Source: Citrus sinensis
Lineage: Eukaryota > Streptophyta > Magnoliopsida > Sapindales > Rutaceae
Assembly (NCBI RefSeq): GCF_022201045.2
Contig: NC_068559.1
Span: forward strand, 62,001 to 126,000
Reading direction: 5' to 3'
DNA: 64,000 nt
Below, piece after piece: positions 48,326 through 60,130 of the stretch; the first letter of the stretch is position 1, and each line of letters opens with the position of its first letter. A program made the translations under genes and the position numbers. The notes beneath the pieces were generated by a model. The model made no database searches and had not been told where the DNA came from. It saw only the letters and a list, made by a program, of their open reading frames with translations.

Positions 48326-50352
48326 CTCTTTATGTTCCGGCATTGCAATTTAACGTTTAAAACTACTTATTTTATATATTTTAATAAAAAATAACGCTGG
48401 GTAAATATTTTGAAAATGGTTTATTCTATAATTTGTTTTTGTACTATAACTTTAAAAAGCAATAAGGGATTGCTTTTTAAAAGTAGTAATAATAACGGGG
48501 GAGATTATTTGAATCAAATTATTTTTTAACCCACTTATTAATCATCTTTTATATTACTAAATTATCTTTAAAGTAAATTACAATAAAGGACAAACTAAAA
48601 TTTATAAATAAAAGACATTTACTCTTTAAACCCATTTAATCTAAATTTATTACATGTAAGTAAAATCTTTTTTTTTTTCCTCCAATTAATGTCAAACATA
48701 GCTTTTACACTGTGTCATTATTGTTAAATTATCAATCAAATGTCATACTGCACAAATTTTGTTTTTGCAAATTTAGAAAATAAAAACTTGGTCTTGTTTT
48801 TTTGGACAGCATATATGCAGTCCAAAAAACAAATTTGGATTTAAAGAATCGGAGAGTAACAACATCACATATGAACACAAACTCATAATCTTTCAATAAA
48901 AAGGTAGTTATATTGGATTTTGATTTAATTTCTCTCTTGTTTGTGAACCAAAATACCGAGCAATGAAGCACTTTGAAGTCTGCATTAAGAAGTCTGCATT
49001 GTATTCTTTTCATGATACAGTAGAAATAATTTTATATTGATGTTAAACCTTCCAGTTGTGTCATAATTAATTAGCTTTTATTCACTTAACATGGATCTAT
49101 GATTTCCTAGGGCAACAGACGCAGAGAAATGATAGTGAGACAAAATAGTTGTGGGTGCAGATAATAGCTTAGCCAAAGAAAAAAATAAATAAATAAAATG
49201 AGAGGATATGTAACTATGGAAGGTTATTTTTGGGATTATGGAGGATATAAAGAGTAAAATTCAGCACTTTTAATTTCAATAATGAGTAAATCGAGTAAGT
49301 GGGTTCTAAGAGAGAAATTGTAAGTTTAAATAGTCTCACCTTTAAATACGTAACCATAAATTTTTAAAGTTATTATCATAAAATTTTAAAAGTTATTACT
49401 ATAACTTTTTTCATAAATTCTACTCTATAAATCACCGGACTACATCATACCTTTTCTTTTATTTAGATTAGTTGATTTTACTTTGGATTTTAATTTTAAT
49501 TTTTTTAAAGGGGTGGACAAAACCTAAATTAATTTCTTAGGACTTGGCTAAGTGGTTTTTAAGCAACTTTATTTGGATGGTTATTCAAGTTCGAAAAATT
49601 AATTTTTTTTTTTTAATATCAAGGTTTTTAGATCCTAATAATATCTTATTTTTTTCACTTATATTCTAAAAGCTTTTTCTAATCTCTCATTAAGTCCCTT
49701 AAGGGAATTTTTGTTTAATACTAATATGTTTTTACAATCAGATTCAGATGCCTGTAGACATTTATAATGGACTAACCTGTCAAGACTTTTAAAAAAACTT
49801 GGGGTCATGTTGGGCTGGGCCTCGAATAATAGGTCCCACTTTCCAGGGCTGATGAAAGCTACGATTACGTAAGGTAAAATGATATTCCATCGGGGCGTAG
49901 GGTGCTAGTTCAGATCTAACAAGTTAAAAATCTTCATCTTCTGATCTAACCTAATCTAGTTGCAAAGTCTTCTCTCCTCTCCTCTCTAGTCTTTCTCGTA
50001 CAGGTAATTAATTAATCAACTAAATTGTATCCGTTTGTCGCACGGTCATAGACATCTGAATCTGTTATTTTCTGTTTGGTTGCTGAGAAATCGCCGGAAA
50101 AATAAAAGAAACACAAAAGTAGCTTCTAATTTATGGGTATGTTCTAGCGATTTTCTCGGATGCTGAACGAAAATCTCTATATTGAACCACTGAAAACTCC
50201 CTTCGTTAAGTCAACGAAGTAGTATAATTAGGTTTGTTTATCAATTAGATTTATTGTCTTTCGTTGTACATCATGATTTTATAATTATAATTATTAGTTA
50301 ATTTCTTAAGTTATTATTGTTGTTATTATTGTGTGTGGAGGAAGGCAGTGCT
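48326..50352. other. intergenic and SCL30 promoter / 5' UTR
   Basis: AT-rich to about 49750. A pyrimidine-rich stretch at 49965-50004 ends 'ctcgtacag' followed by GTAATTAATT, and 'gaaggcag' ends at 50348 just before the ATG. This suggests a 5' UTR intron of about 344 bp (50005-50348) in the SCL30 gene. The 93-codon minus frame at 48732 is not supported. Confidence 0.45.
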
Positions 50353-53300
50353 ATGAGAAGGTACAGTCCACCATACTATAGTCCTCCGAGGAGGGGATAC
50401 GGAGGCCGAGGAAGAAGTCCTCCGAGAAGAGGATACGGTGGCGGTGGAGGAGGCTATGGAAGACGCAAGGAACAGAATCATGGTAGCCTTTTGGTTCGAA
50501 ACATTCCGCTTGATTGCAGGTAACTTTATTTTGTCTGTGTTGACTTCTGACCCGTGGTAGTGTGCTCAAATATCTGTTGTTGCTATTGCTTGCAGGCCTG
50601 AAGAACTCCGTGCTCCGTTTGAGAGGTTTGGGGTTGTTAGGGATGTCTACCTTCCTAAGGATTACTACACTGGGTGAGCTTGCTGTTTTGGGAGTGTGTG
50701 TGTGTATGCATGTATATTTTAAAGAGCAGGCAACTTCTCTGAATTTCTGTCTGGGAGTTGATCAAGCCAATACTACTGTTCTGTTTGTTTTTTCCTGTAA
50801 TCTTTTTGAGCTGCAGTATATCATCTCTTTTATTAGTCTTTTGCTTATGATGTGGTAAAATCTTTCTTGTGATTGAATTTCGATTGAGCATGAGTTTCAC
50901 CCTCATCTCGGATGTTAAGTTTGAAACTTGGTTTGTGTACACGTGGTTAATCTCAGGTTTCTTTACTTGGCTAATATGATTTTTGCCCCAGTCTCTGTTT
51001 CACAGTTTCACACCTAATTCTCTGTTGCCAATAAGTGAAAGATATACTTTGTGATTAGACTATTTTGTTTGCCTTATCAATTTATATTGTTAACAAACTT
51101 TAATTTTTTTATTTTTTTTATACATGAAATACATTTTCAATATCGTAAATGTCTTTGTCCTCCAATTGGGTGAACTGCAACCAACGAAGATGAGCATTAA
51201 TTCCATTTACTAAGCCTGTCAGGCTGACTGAGAGCGCTTAGGAAGCACTCATGCATAATATTTGATGATGCAGCTGTCACTTCCATACTTTTTCTATAAT
51301 TGTGCTAGATATATAGAGCATAAATTTTGGGATCAATAGTAGTGGCTCAGGTTGATAATTCGTTCTACTTTTGCTGTTTGCTACTTATGTTCTAAGTTCA
51401 TCGTAATATCTTCTTATGTAATGAAATTAGGGGTTAATAAAAAAGAAGATGTCCTGTGAATTGCATTATGAAATGTTTATCGGCTCAGATTTTCCTTTTC
51501 ATCACAAATTAAATTTTGAACTGGTTTGTCAGGGGGTATGTTGGTTTGAAGTTATGTAAAACAAGCCTGAAGCCCCATATTTGATGAAGACCTACTCTTT
51601 ATCATGCCTAACTTTTTGGTCTCAAGGGTAATGTTCAAATGAAGAGTTTTCACATTTGAAGACCTACTGTTTGTCATGGCTAACATAGTCGTCTGAAGTA
51701 TATAAAGATAATTTTCAAATGAAGTGTGTTTCTATTTTGGAGAGAAACTATATAATTACACAACCAATAGAAGTTTGATGAGGAAGAAGATTGAATCTTG
51801 ACCAGTTGAAGACTACATGGGGCGATTTTAATTTTTTGGGGAAACGTTGAATTCAAGTACTTATTTACAAGAATGTGAAGAATTTTCAAGTGCACTTTTC
51901 AAGTTGCCTTTCATTCTTGAGTGTTAAAAGAAAAGGTCAGCCACTAAGCTTGCTTAATACATATTCAGTGCTGACACATATGGTAGTTTGACGGTCTCTC
52001 AAATCAAAACTTGGCTGTAACTTAATATGTTCATTTGGGCAAGCAATCGTCTCAGGCAATTTTTGTTTGTTCAGGAACAAATTTACATACTTTAAATGAA
52101 GACTTCGTTGTCTTATGTGCAGGGAACCTCGAGGGTTTGCGTTTGTGCAATTTGTGGATCCTTATGAAGCTGCTGAAGCTCAACACCATATGAATGGGAA
52201 ACGTTTTGCTGGGAGGGAAATATCTGTAGTCCTTGCTGCAGAGTCAAGGAAAAGGCCGGAGGAGATGCGGCAAAGACATAGGTTTAGGTACATTTTGTGC
52301 CTCTCTTCCCATCTCTCTACTCATTCCTCTCACTTCCCTTCCTCCTATGGTTAAAAGTTAGGGTTCTTTTTCTCTGTGTCTGTTTAGAATTTTCTTTGAT
52401 TTGTTTTACGTTCTGTAGAGGAGGGTCGAGCTATGGAGGACCGCGATCATCTTATTATGGTATGCTGTTACTGATATATTACATTTCTTATATGAGAAAT
52501 AGTATGTCCATTACTAAAGGTTCTGAAGTTCACAGCTCAATTGCACTTTACATTTTTTATTAACTCTTTTCTTTGAAGGACAGAATTAATTTGTATGTTA
52601 TGAGTTTTCTGAAGAAATGACGCAATATGATCCATGCCCTGCTTCTAATCTCGCTGTGACTAGTTTCATTTACGTGTCATTTAGAAGACCTGCCACTTTC
52701 TTATTTTATGTGAGAATATCTATGATTAATTCATGGTTTCACCTAGTTATATTTATAGGTTACTTTTAGTGTTTAGGGTAATTTATGTATATGATTAAAG
52801 GTCTCTTTATTTTTTTGTAGATAGATATAATTATATGGACACTGTACCAGGTCACATAGTCTGAAAAAAGTGTCCAAAATACTTCAGTAAACTAAGGTTT
52901 GTTGGCTTGAACCAGACTTCAGTTCTTTCAAATGCTTCTTCTGTCACTAATTAGGTCAGCCTCGAGGTGGTTTTTGTTTCTGGATCATGGCTATTTTTTG
53001 GGTTATAGTTCTTGCTGCTATGGAGTTGTTTAAGTTTTTGAACAGTCTCCATGGCAGCAGACCTCATTGATGATTGTCACCGAATCCTCTTACTGCTGTC
53101 TTCATGGGTTGATGGGGATCTTGACTTTTAAATTTCAGTGTCATTTTTCTCTAATGATGGTTGCTAATTAAGTACCGTTTTGGTAGCTTCTTTACTGGCC
53201 AAAAGGTGCATCTTTTTTATGCCAAAAGGACCATTCAATATATATATATGTGTGTGTGTGTGTGTGTACATGTGTGTACATATATGTGTACACACACACA

Positions 53301-55121
53301 CACACACAAAATTGGAGCCGTTGGATTCAAATCTAATTGTGATAAAAAATCTCCACATTTTGCACCAATTGTATACGTACACACATGTACACACACACAA
53401 AATTGGAGCCGTTGGATTCAAATCTAATTGTGATATAAAATCTCCACATTTTGCACCAATTGCAATATAAATTTTTTACATGGTAGGCCTCACCATGTGC
53501 AGATTTAACTATAAAAAACAATCCAATAGCTTCAATTTGGCATCCCGTGTATATATATTTACAATGAGGGAATCTCTTACTTTAAGAAAGATACAAGCTA
53601 AAAGACAACAAAAATACTTCAATGCAGTGTATTTTATCTTGTGGTGTATTGAAATGTGTTTTTCAAAAATACTTCAATGCAGTGTATTTTATCTTGTGGT
53701 GTATTGAAATCTGTGTTTTTCTGCCTTTTAGCTAAATAAATTAAGGGATTCCTTTATTTGAAAATTATATACTAATATTAAGTGGAGCTCAGGTGGGGAC
53801 GTCCCCATGTCTATATATATTTTGTTTGGTTGTAAATTGAGTAGAATTCATAAAGGACTGCTAAGGCTATTTTTCCTTTACTGAGAGAAGCTTAAAACTT
53901 GGGTTTTGAGAGCAGATGGTGTAGAGCTCTTTCAAAGAATTAAATATTAAATGCTCTTATTTTTATTTTCACAATTTTTATTTCACTCTCATAACATAAC
54001 CTTAAAAAGCTTATCTACTAAGTTAATTATAGAATTTTTTGTTAAAAGCTGGTGATTGACAACCAAACAATCAAAGATTTATTAAAAGCTACACTAGTAA
54101 AAGCTGCACTAGACAATTTGAAGAAGCTCTACTATATCAAAGAGACCCTTGAAAGAAGTACTTTAAAGTTGGTATCTGTCGATGTACGTTTGTGCTTCCT
54201 AGGAAAAGTAATTATCACCTTCTTGACCAACATTGCTGTTGTCCTTCTCTAACGTGTTTGTATTAAACTTTTAATCAATAACCAAAGTAATTTTGTTAGA
54301 TTATGTGGAACTTAGGAAGCTTAAACTTGGAGGTATTGAAGGTTATGAAGCTCTATGCAGATATAATATCAATTTTTTCTATATTTATTTATTAATTTAC
54401 TTGAGTGACAATGGGTTTCGGATAAATTTGCATGCTTTCCTTTATTCCTTAGGTATATATGAGTTGAATCCTTTTGTAATAAATCTCTTTTCCATACTCA
54501 TTATGTTCCAGGACGTTATCGGTCCCGTTCACTATCCCGTTCACGTTCCCCTCATCATCCTCAAGGTTCTAGAAGCCGGTACCGCTCTAGGTATGTAACG
54601 AAGGTTATGAATTGTCATTTTGTCTACCTATGATTGCTGCTGTGGCTGCATAATTTGTGTGCTGACCACTTTGTCAGATCTTACACTCCTGTCCCAAGAC
54701 AACACGAAGATTACTCAATTTCTCCTCGGAGAAGGCACATAGAACACCCAGGATCACCAAGAGGTCCTCCACAAGAGCGAGGTGCTGAATACAGTCGTAG
54801 ATCATATTCTCCTGGATATGATGATTCTGCTGATCGTCGTAACCCAAATGGCAATGGTTATGGGGAGTAAGTGAGAGCCTATTTTACTGATGATATTTAA
54901 CAATTGGTTCTGATGTTAGCATTTAATATTGTTGTTGATAGCACTTTGAAAGACTGTTTTCTTTGGAAAAGTGCTTAATGCAAAAATGTTGTAGGAAATC
55001 TGGCTATGAGGAGACACAGGCTCACTGGAGGTCACCGCCACCTGGTGGAGTGTCAAGGTCTCCCTCTGGATCTAGATCTAGGTCTAGGTCAGCCGACCTG
55101 TCGCCCAGACATACCAGATAG
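50353..55121 (+). CDS. SCL30: SR splicing factor SCL30
   Basis: Seven exons: 50353-50519, 50596-50673, 52123-52287, 52419-52459, 54512-54590, 54678-54866 and 54995-55121; 281 residues. SR proteins of the plant-specific SCL subfamily bind pre-mRNA in the nucleus and help choose splice sites. The N-terminal extension (MRRYSPPYYSPPRRGYGG) is the SCL hallmark. One RRM spans about 44-122, with RNP2 LLVRNI (46-51) and RNP1 RGFAFVQF (85-92). The C-terminal part is Arg/Ser-rich (RYRSRSLSRSRSP, SGSRSRSRSRS). The extension and the LRAPFERFG / PKDYYTGEPRGF core point to SCL30 rather than SCL28 or SCL33. Introns 2 (about 1.45 kb) and 4 (about 2.05 kb) are long and repeat-bearing; plant SR genes often carry regulated alternative exons in such introns. 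Confidence 0.93.
53231..53470. repeat. TG/CA repeat with a 92-bp duplication in SCL30 intron 4
   Basis: A (TG)n run is followed by (CA)n, then 'aattggagccgttggattca' at 53309 and again at 53401. Each copy continues to 'ctccacattttgcaccaattg' and each is preceded by a CA run. The TG and CA runs are mutually complementary. Confidence 0.8.
53611..53708. repeat. 55-bp direct duplication in SCL30 intron 4
   Basis: 'aaaatacttcaatgcagtgt' begins at 53611 and at 53666; the two copies are almost identical through 'gtggtgtattgaaat'. The flanks carry loosely inverted words ('gctaaaagac' and 'ccttttagct'), so this may be a small MITE with a duplicated core. Confidence 0.7.
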
Positions 55122-56443
55122 GATCAGGCAAGTTGAATGTGAAGGCTAGCATTTTATGTCTTTAGGTTTCCGATGTACCATGTCTCTTGGACTATATCTT
55201 GTGATTGTGGTAATGTGGAAGAGCATGTAAATGGATCCCGAAAAGCTGTGTGTTACTTCTAAGGAGATTTATTGCAGTGGAACTTTTTGAAAGAAATAAT
55301 TTGGAGTATGAAATATTCACATTATTATGGGTCATATTTTCTAGTTCTTATTTAATGAAAGGGGCCTTCACGTACGATATGTAGTCTTATTGCACGTTTT
55401 AGAAAGAGCATTGCTCTGTTTTCAGTGATTTGTTTACCGCACTTGGCTTCGGCAATGGCAGGACCGGCGAATCAGTCCAGAAAAAATGAGAGATCCAATC
55501 ATCCAAAGGCTTGTTCAATCTCTTTATGGTTGAAGCCACACATCGGGTATCCGTATCTCTAACCTTCAAATATGAGCAATTGGTCGATCAGGGGAGAAAA
55601 TAGCTAATTAGGGTGTGTGTGCTCGGAGTATGGCATCGCATTAATTTATTACCGACCTATATTCGTCAATTTAATACGCTATTTTGTTGCATTGCACGAA
55701 CTTGAGGTGACCTTGGATTTGTGTTATGTTCCGACTTTTGTCTCAGGCATTAAATATATTTTCATTATATTCTAATTATTATTATAGTAAATAACATATA
55801 TTATATTTATATATTTTTAATTAATAAAAAATTAATTTTTATAATTAATAATGATATATAATCATATAAACTTTTAAAAACAACAATATTAATATAATAC
55901 AGTAAAACGTCAAACGCGGCATAATATTATGAATATAAGAAGGAAGAAGCCATTCTCAAAGTCAAATATATGTATAGGAAGAAGCCAATATGGCGTGAAG
56001 CCGAATGAGGCCACTATATATTACATATGTTACGTTTACTAACGGTGGAGGGAAGGATTAAATGATAATGAGTTTATTGATTATATAATGTACCACATTT
56101 ATGTATTTATTTATGTATGAGGAATTAACGCACGAATTTGAGTTGGCAAATAAGGTGATCTTTCGCTGTTCATTCGTATTAGTATAATAATTAGTGAATA
56201 AAGAATAATATTGACTGAGTAGAGGTCATTGGTGGTTGGATCATCAGATTCAACCCACCACGGCAGGTAAATGTGAATGTAATACCGTTGATTGATTCAA
56301 GCCAAGACAGAGAAGAGAGTCGGAAGACTCTTCCTTCCTTTGATTTGAATTTCAAAGGCCAAAAAGCATCTGTCTGTCTGTCTGTCTGTCTCTCTCATTT
56401 TGAAAAGTGAAAAGTGAAAGCTTTGGCTTAGCTGAGGAAGAAG
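55122..56443. other. intergenic, SCL30 3' UTR and C2 gene promoter
   Basis: The first ~250 bp are likely 3' UTR. A (TGTC)n microsatellite at 56371-56390, followed by CT, lies about 55 bp before the next ATG and is probably in its 5' UTR. No gene in between. Confidence 0.5.
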
Positions 56444-58785
56444 ATGGCTATTGGGTTGTTGGAAGTACTTCTTGAGAGTGCTAAAGGTCTTGCCAACACC
56501 GATTTCTTAGGTAATTTACTTCTTGCTTGTCTCTTCTGATGCAAAAGGTTTGATTTATTTTATTTTTATTTATTAAAAGTGCTGTCTTTGTGAAAAATTG
56601 CCTATTAATTTCAGCTGATATAGTTATGTACTTATGTTCATGGAGTGAGTGAGAGTACTTCAAAACTCATTATTGATGATGTGATGCCATTCCATTGTAA
56701 TTTTACCAGTCAAGTCATTGAATATAATGTTTTTGTTGTCTGTTACAACAAAATATAATATGTGAACTAAAGTTTTTTTTTTTTTTTTTTGGGATATGAT
56801 TTGCTTGTGATCTGTGCTGGTAGGTGATATTGATCCCTATGTTATAATACAATACAAAACCCAAGAGCGCACAAGCAGCGTGGCTCAAGGTTAGTTCAAT
56901 TCACACCATTACCCTACATCTATTCTCAGGATTTTTTTCTTTTTTGGATGGGGGTTTTGACACGGGGTTCTGTCAAAAGCACTTATAGATATCCAAAACT
57001 GCTTTTCATGTGCTTTTTGTTTTATGTTTATAATTTACTTGGTGTCAATTCAATATGACTGTGCGCAACATAACTGCAAATGGATTTACTTGTGTTGGAA
57101 AAGAAGAGTTGAGGATTGCATAGTGGCTCTAGTTCAGTGTGAACTTCGTCTATAAGGCATATTGACAAATAATGTAGGTCGTGGTGGGAGTTGGACATGG
57201 AATGAAAGATTCACCTTCAGGGTGGAGTATCCAGGGTCTGGTGGCCAGTACAAGCTCATTCTCAAAATCATGGACAAGGATACCTTTACTAAGGATGACT
57301 TCCTTGGTGAAGCCACGTAAGTCCATGTTACTATCAGTCTTAAAATCACTATATATATATTTTTTTTTGGAACAAAAAATGAATAAATAAGTCCAAAGTT
57401 TTGAGCTTGGGTATGTTCTTTTCTTTCTTTGTACATAATTTCACTACCCAAAGAGAATGTTCAACTTACAGTCACTGCAAAATTTCATTTGTGTTAATCT
57501 ACTTGCTTTATTCACCTCCTGGATATATAACATGGAGGTTTCCTATATGGTGTTGATACTGATATCTGTCTTGGGTTTTGATGAAATGGCATCTTTCCCG
57601 TGGACATGTGCACTAAATCCCTTTTTTCAACAAATATGTCTGCTAACTAATTCCAATAACAAGAAGAACCAACTATTTAGCTGAGTAATGCCAAGCAAAA
57701 GGTAAAATATAGCTGAACAGAAACTGATTTGAGAGGATCACATAGCTCTGTTTGACCTCTAGATGTTTTTGCGTGTCACAACTGAAGGCAAACTCTTTGT
57801 GTTGGATTACATAGTTATCCATCTATCATTTGGTCCTTTAGGATTACCTAAATTTGCTTTACATATGTCAACTTAATAGTTTATCCAAAAATCATTCTAA
57901 ATCCTTCCCGAAGATGAGATAGATAACTAAGTATCACGCCACTTGAATGATCTATACACTACTCATTGGTGAGGATAACTACTTTTAACTAAACTATTGG
58001 TAAGGTTCATCAGACCTCACCAATATGTCTTTGTCAATATATTTGAAGTAAAATTGATTTTCGTGAAACCACACTAATAAAAGCCACCATAATGTTCAAT
58101 GAAAGGCTTCTTCACAGTCCTATTTATGAGACTTCCTGTCACAAAAACAATCATAGTACTTATATTGTTGAGAATATATACATTGCCAAACAATCCAATA
58201 TCTCTCTTATGATGTGACTAAATAGTGGTGGTACATTGATTTTCCGCTTCTAGAATCTATGTGGAGGATCTTTTGGCACAAGGAATGGAGAATGGAACTG
58301 CTGAACTACATTCTCGCAAATATAGTGTAGTTCAAGCTGATGGAACTTACTTTGGAGAGATTCAAGTTGGTCTGAGTATGACCCACAAGGTACCTTTAAC
58401 ATTTTCATGATCCATCTCTTTCAAGATGTTGGACAAGGCATGCATGATGCATCAACGTATACCATATCCATTTGTGTAGCTTACAATATGGCCATACGAA
58501 TATTGCATGCCGATTTGACATGAGATCAATTGTGCTGAATTCTCAAAAAGGTGGTTATTTGATTTGACATGAGATCAATTGTGCTGAATTCTCAAAAAGG
58601 TGGTTATTTTTAGTGCATAACACACCTTGGAAAATTGAGCTAAAGTGACGGATATTTATTTGGTAGGGTTCTTAATTTTTCTTCTTCCTTTGCTCTCTTG
58701 TGGGTTCATATGTTGTTGTTTCCTCGAACAGGTCGAGGTGGAAACTGACAGAGACTTTGGAGGATGGAAGGAAAGTGATTTTTAG
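56444..58785 (+). CDS. small C2-domain protein (elicitor-responsive protein 3-like)
   Basis: Five exons: 56444-56510, 56824-56889, 57178-57316, 58254-58389 and 58732-58785; 153 residues. A single C2 domain fills residues 1-130. The calcium-binding aspartates appear to be complete: Asp20 and Asp26 in loop 1 (ANTDFLGDIDPYV), and Asp77, Asp79 and Asp85 in loop 3 (KIMDKDTFTKDDFLG). GSWTWNERFTF is the usual strand before it. Such small C2 proteins bind membranes in a calcium-dependent way; relatives include rice elicitor-responsive and phloem 16-kDa proteins. There is no signal peptide or membrane segment. Intron 4 (57317-58253) is the longest and has no recognised insert. Confidence 0.9.
58512..58609. 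repeat. 49-bp tandem duplication in the last C2 intron
   Basis: 'gatttgacatgagatcaatt' starts at 58512 and again at 58561, and the two 49-bp copies look identical. It is probably a recent duplication. Confidence 0.9.
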
Positions 58786-60130
58786 CTCTCTTAACTTCTC
58801 TACAAGTTCAGATGCTTGAATTAGTTGTGAATCTGAAGAATGCTATGCAACTCTTCTGTTGTTGATCTAAAATCAATAAAGTTAGCAATTTTATGCAGAG
58901 ATCCCTGAATCTCTTACGTGCCTATATCATCTATGATCTATGTCAAGAAAACTGAAATGCATTTGCTTGTATAATGTGCAATGAACCTTTTTTGTGATTG
59001 CATATATGATGTGTCCCTCCCTGTATAAACTCACCTTACGTTGGGAACTGTTAAACCAATGATATAAAATCACCTATGATAATCTTGTCATCGCCAAGGC
59101 TTTTTCATATATATATAATTTTTTTTTCCTCGAGTGTGTGTTTAAATTTTAATTAGAAATGGTCCAAAATGGACATTAGGGATTATTAAATTATCGATTC
59201 TGAAACGCTGCTCATGCTCTGTTGCCCCGTCGAAACTCAGGTGGTGCCTGGTAGAGGGAGGCTTCTAGATTTAACCACAGAAAGACAGCGGATGTCGGAT
59301 TCTGATTTGCTTCGTTTGATTTGATGTAAATGAAAGTCTGCCAGAATTTGAAAAAAAAAAAAAAATGAAGATTGAATCCGGCTATGAGAAAGTCTGTGGC
59401 TATCCACAAAAATTAAAATGGAAACAAAAATTGTTGGTCATTTATTAAATTTTATTAAAAATGAAAAGGCATCCAAAATTAATAAACAAATTGGACGTTT
59501 TATAACTGTTCATGGGGTTCACGTCACCACCACCTCCAGAGCAGGGTTCATGTGATGGCCCTGCACTAACTCCAACTTAAATTTCATTTACAGCTCTCAT
59601 TTTCTCAATTCCTTCCTTCCACCGCAAGTTTAATTCTGTTATATGTGAAGCTCATAGTCATGCATGCATGTGACTCTTACAAAATACATATATGCATGCA
59701 CTTCTAATACCACCCACGATCTTTCATTCCTTTCCTACAAACGACCATCTCCCCACTTTATTATACTTGGTATCTGCTATTACCATGTCCCAACTTCATG
59801 CTTAATTTAATTTTTTAGCAGTAAATTTGGTTTCTGATGAATTAGGCGGCATTGACCACTGAGTTCAGCTGAAGTGAGTGAGAGGTTTTGATTTTTATGA
59901 AATAAGGATATGATGTTGTTATTCTAAGAGAGTTTTGATCTTTGCCCCGTTTTTTTTTTTTGGTTAGATAAGAGTCCCTATTTGTATTTGGTCCCCTCTT
60001 TAAGCGTATTTGTTTTCTTTATTAAATTTTTTCCTTATTCGAATTAGGGGGAAAGGGTCTGAAAAAAAATTCAGTTTTTGTCTTTCCTTCGGCTTCCGTT
60101 TTGGGTTTCTTTTCTCTTTAATTTGTGTGA
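58786..60130. other. intergenic, C2 3' UTR and DUF547-gene promoter
   Basis: Two clusters of the RY-type motif CATGCATG lie at 59659-59670 and 59693-59700, about 450 bp before the next ATG. No gene is seen; the minus frame at 59212 is not supported. Confidence 0.45.

Noticed and set aside
53161-53427. Open frames full of CV/TH dipeptides across the TG/CA tract
   Set aside because: They are translations of a microsatellite and appear on both strands.
54052-54252. A 66-codon frame in SCL30 intron 4 (IKDLLKATLVKAALDNLKKL)
   Set aside because: It looks helical, but it has no known family match, starts without a good context and sits between repeats inside a long intron. An alternative exon is not excluded, only unsupported.
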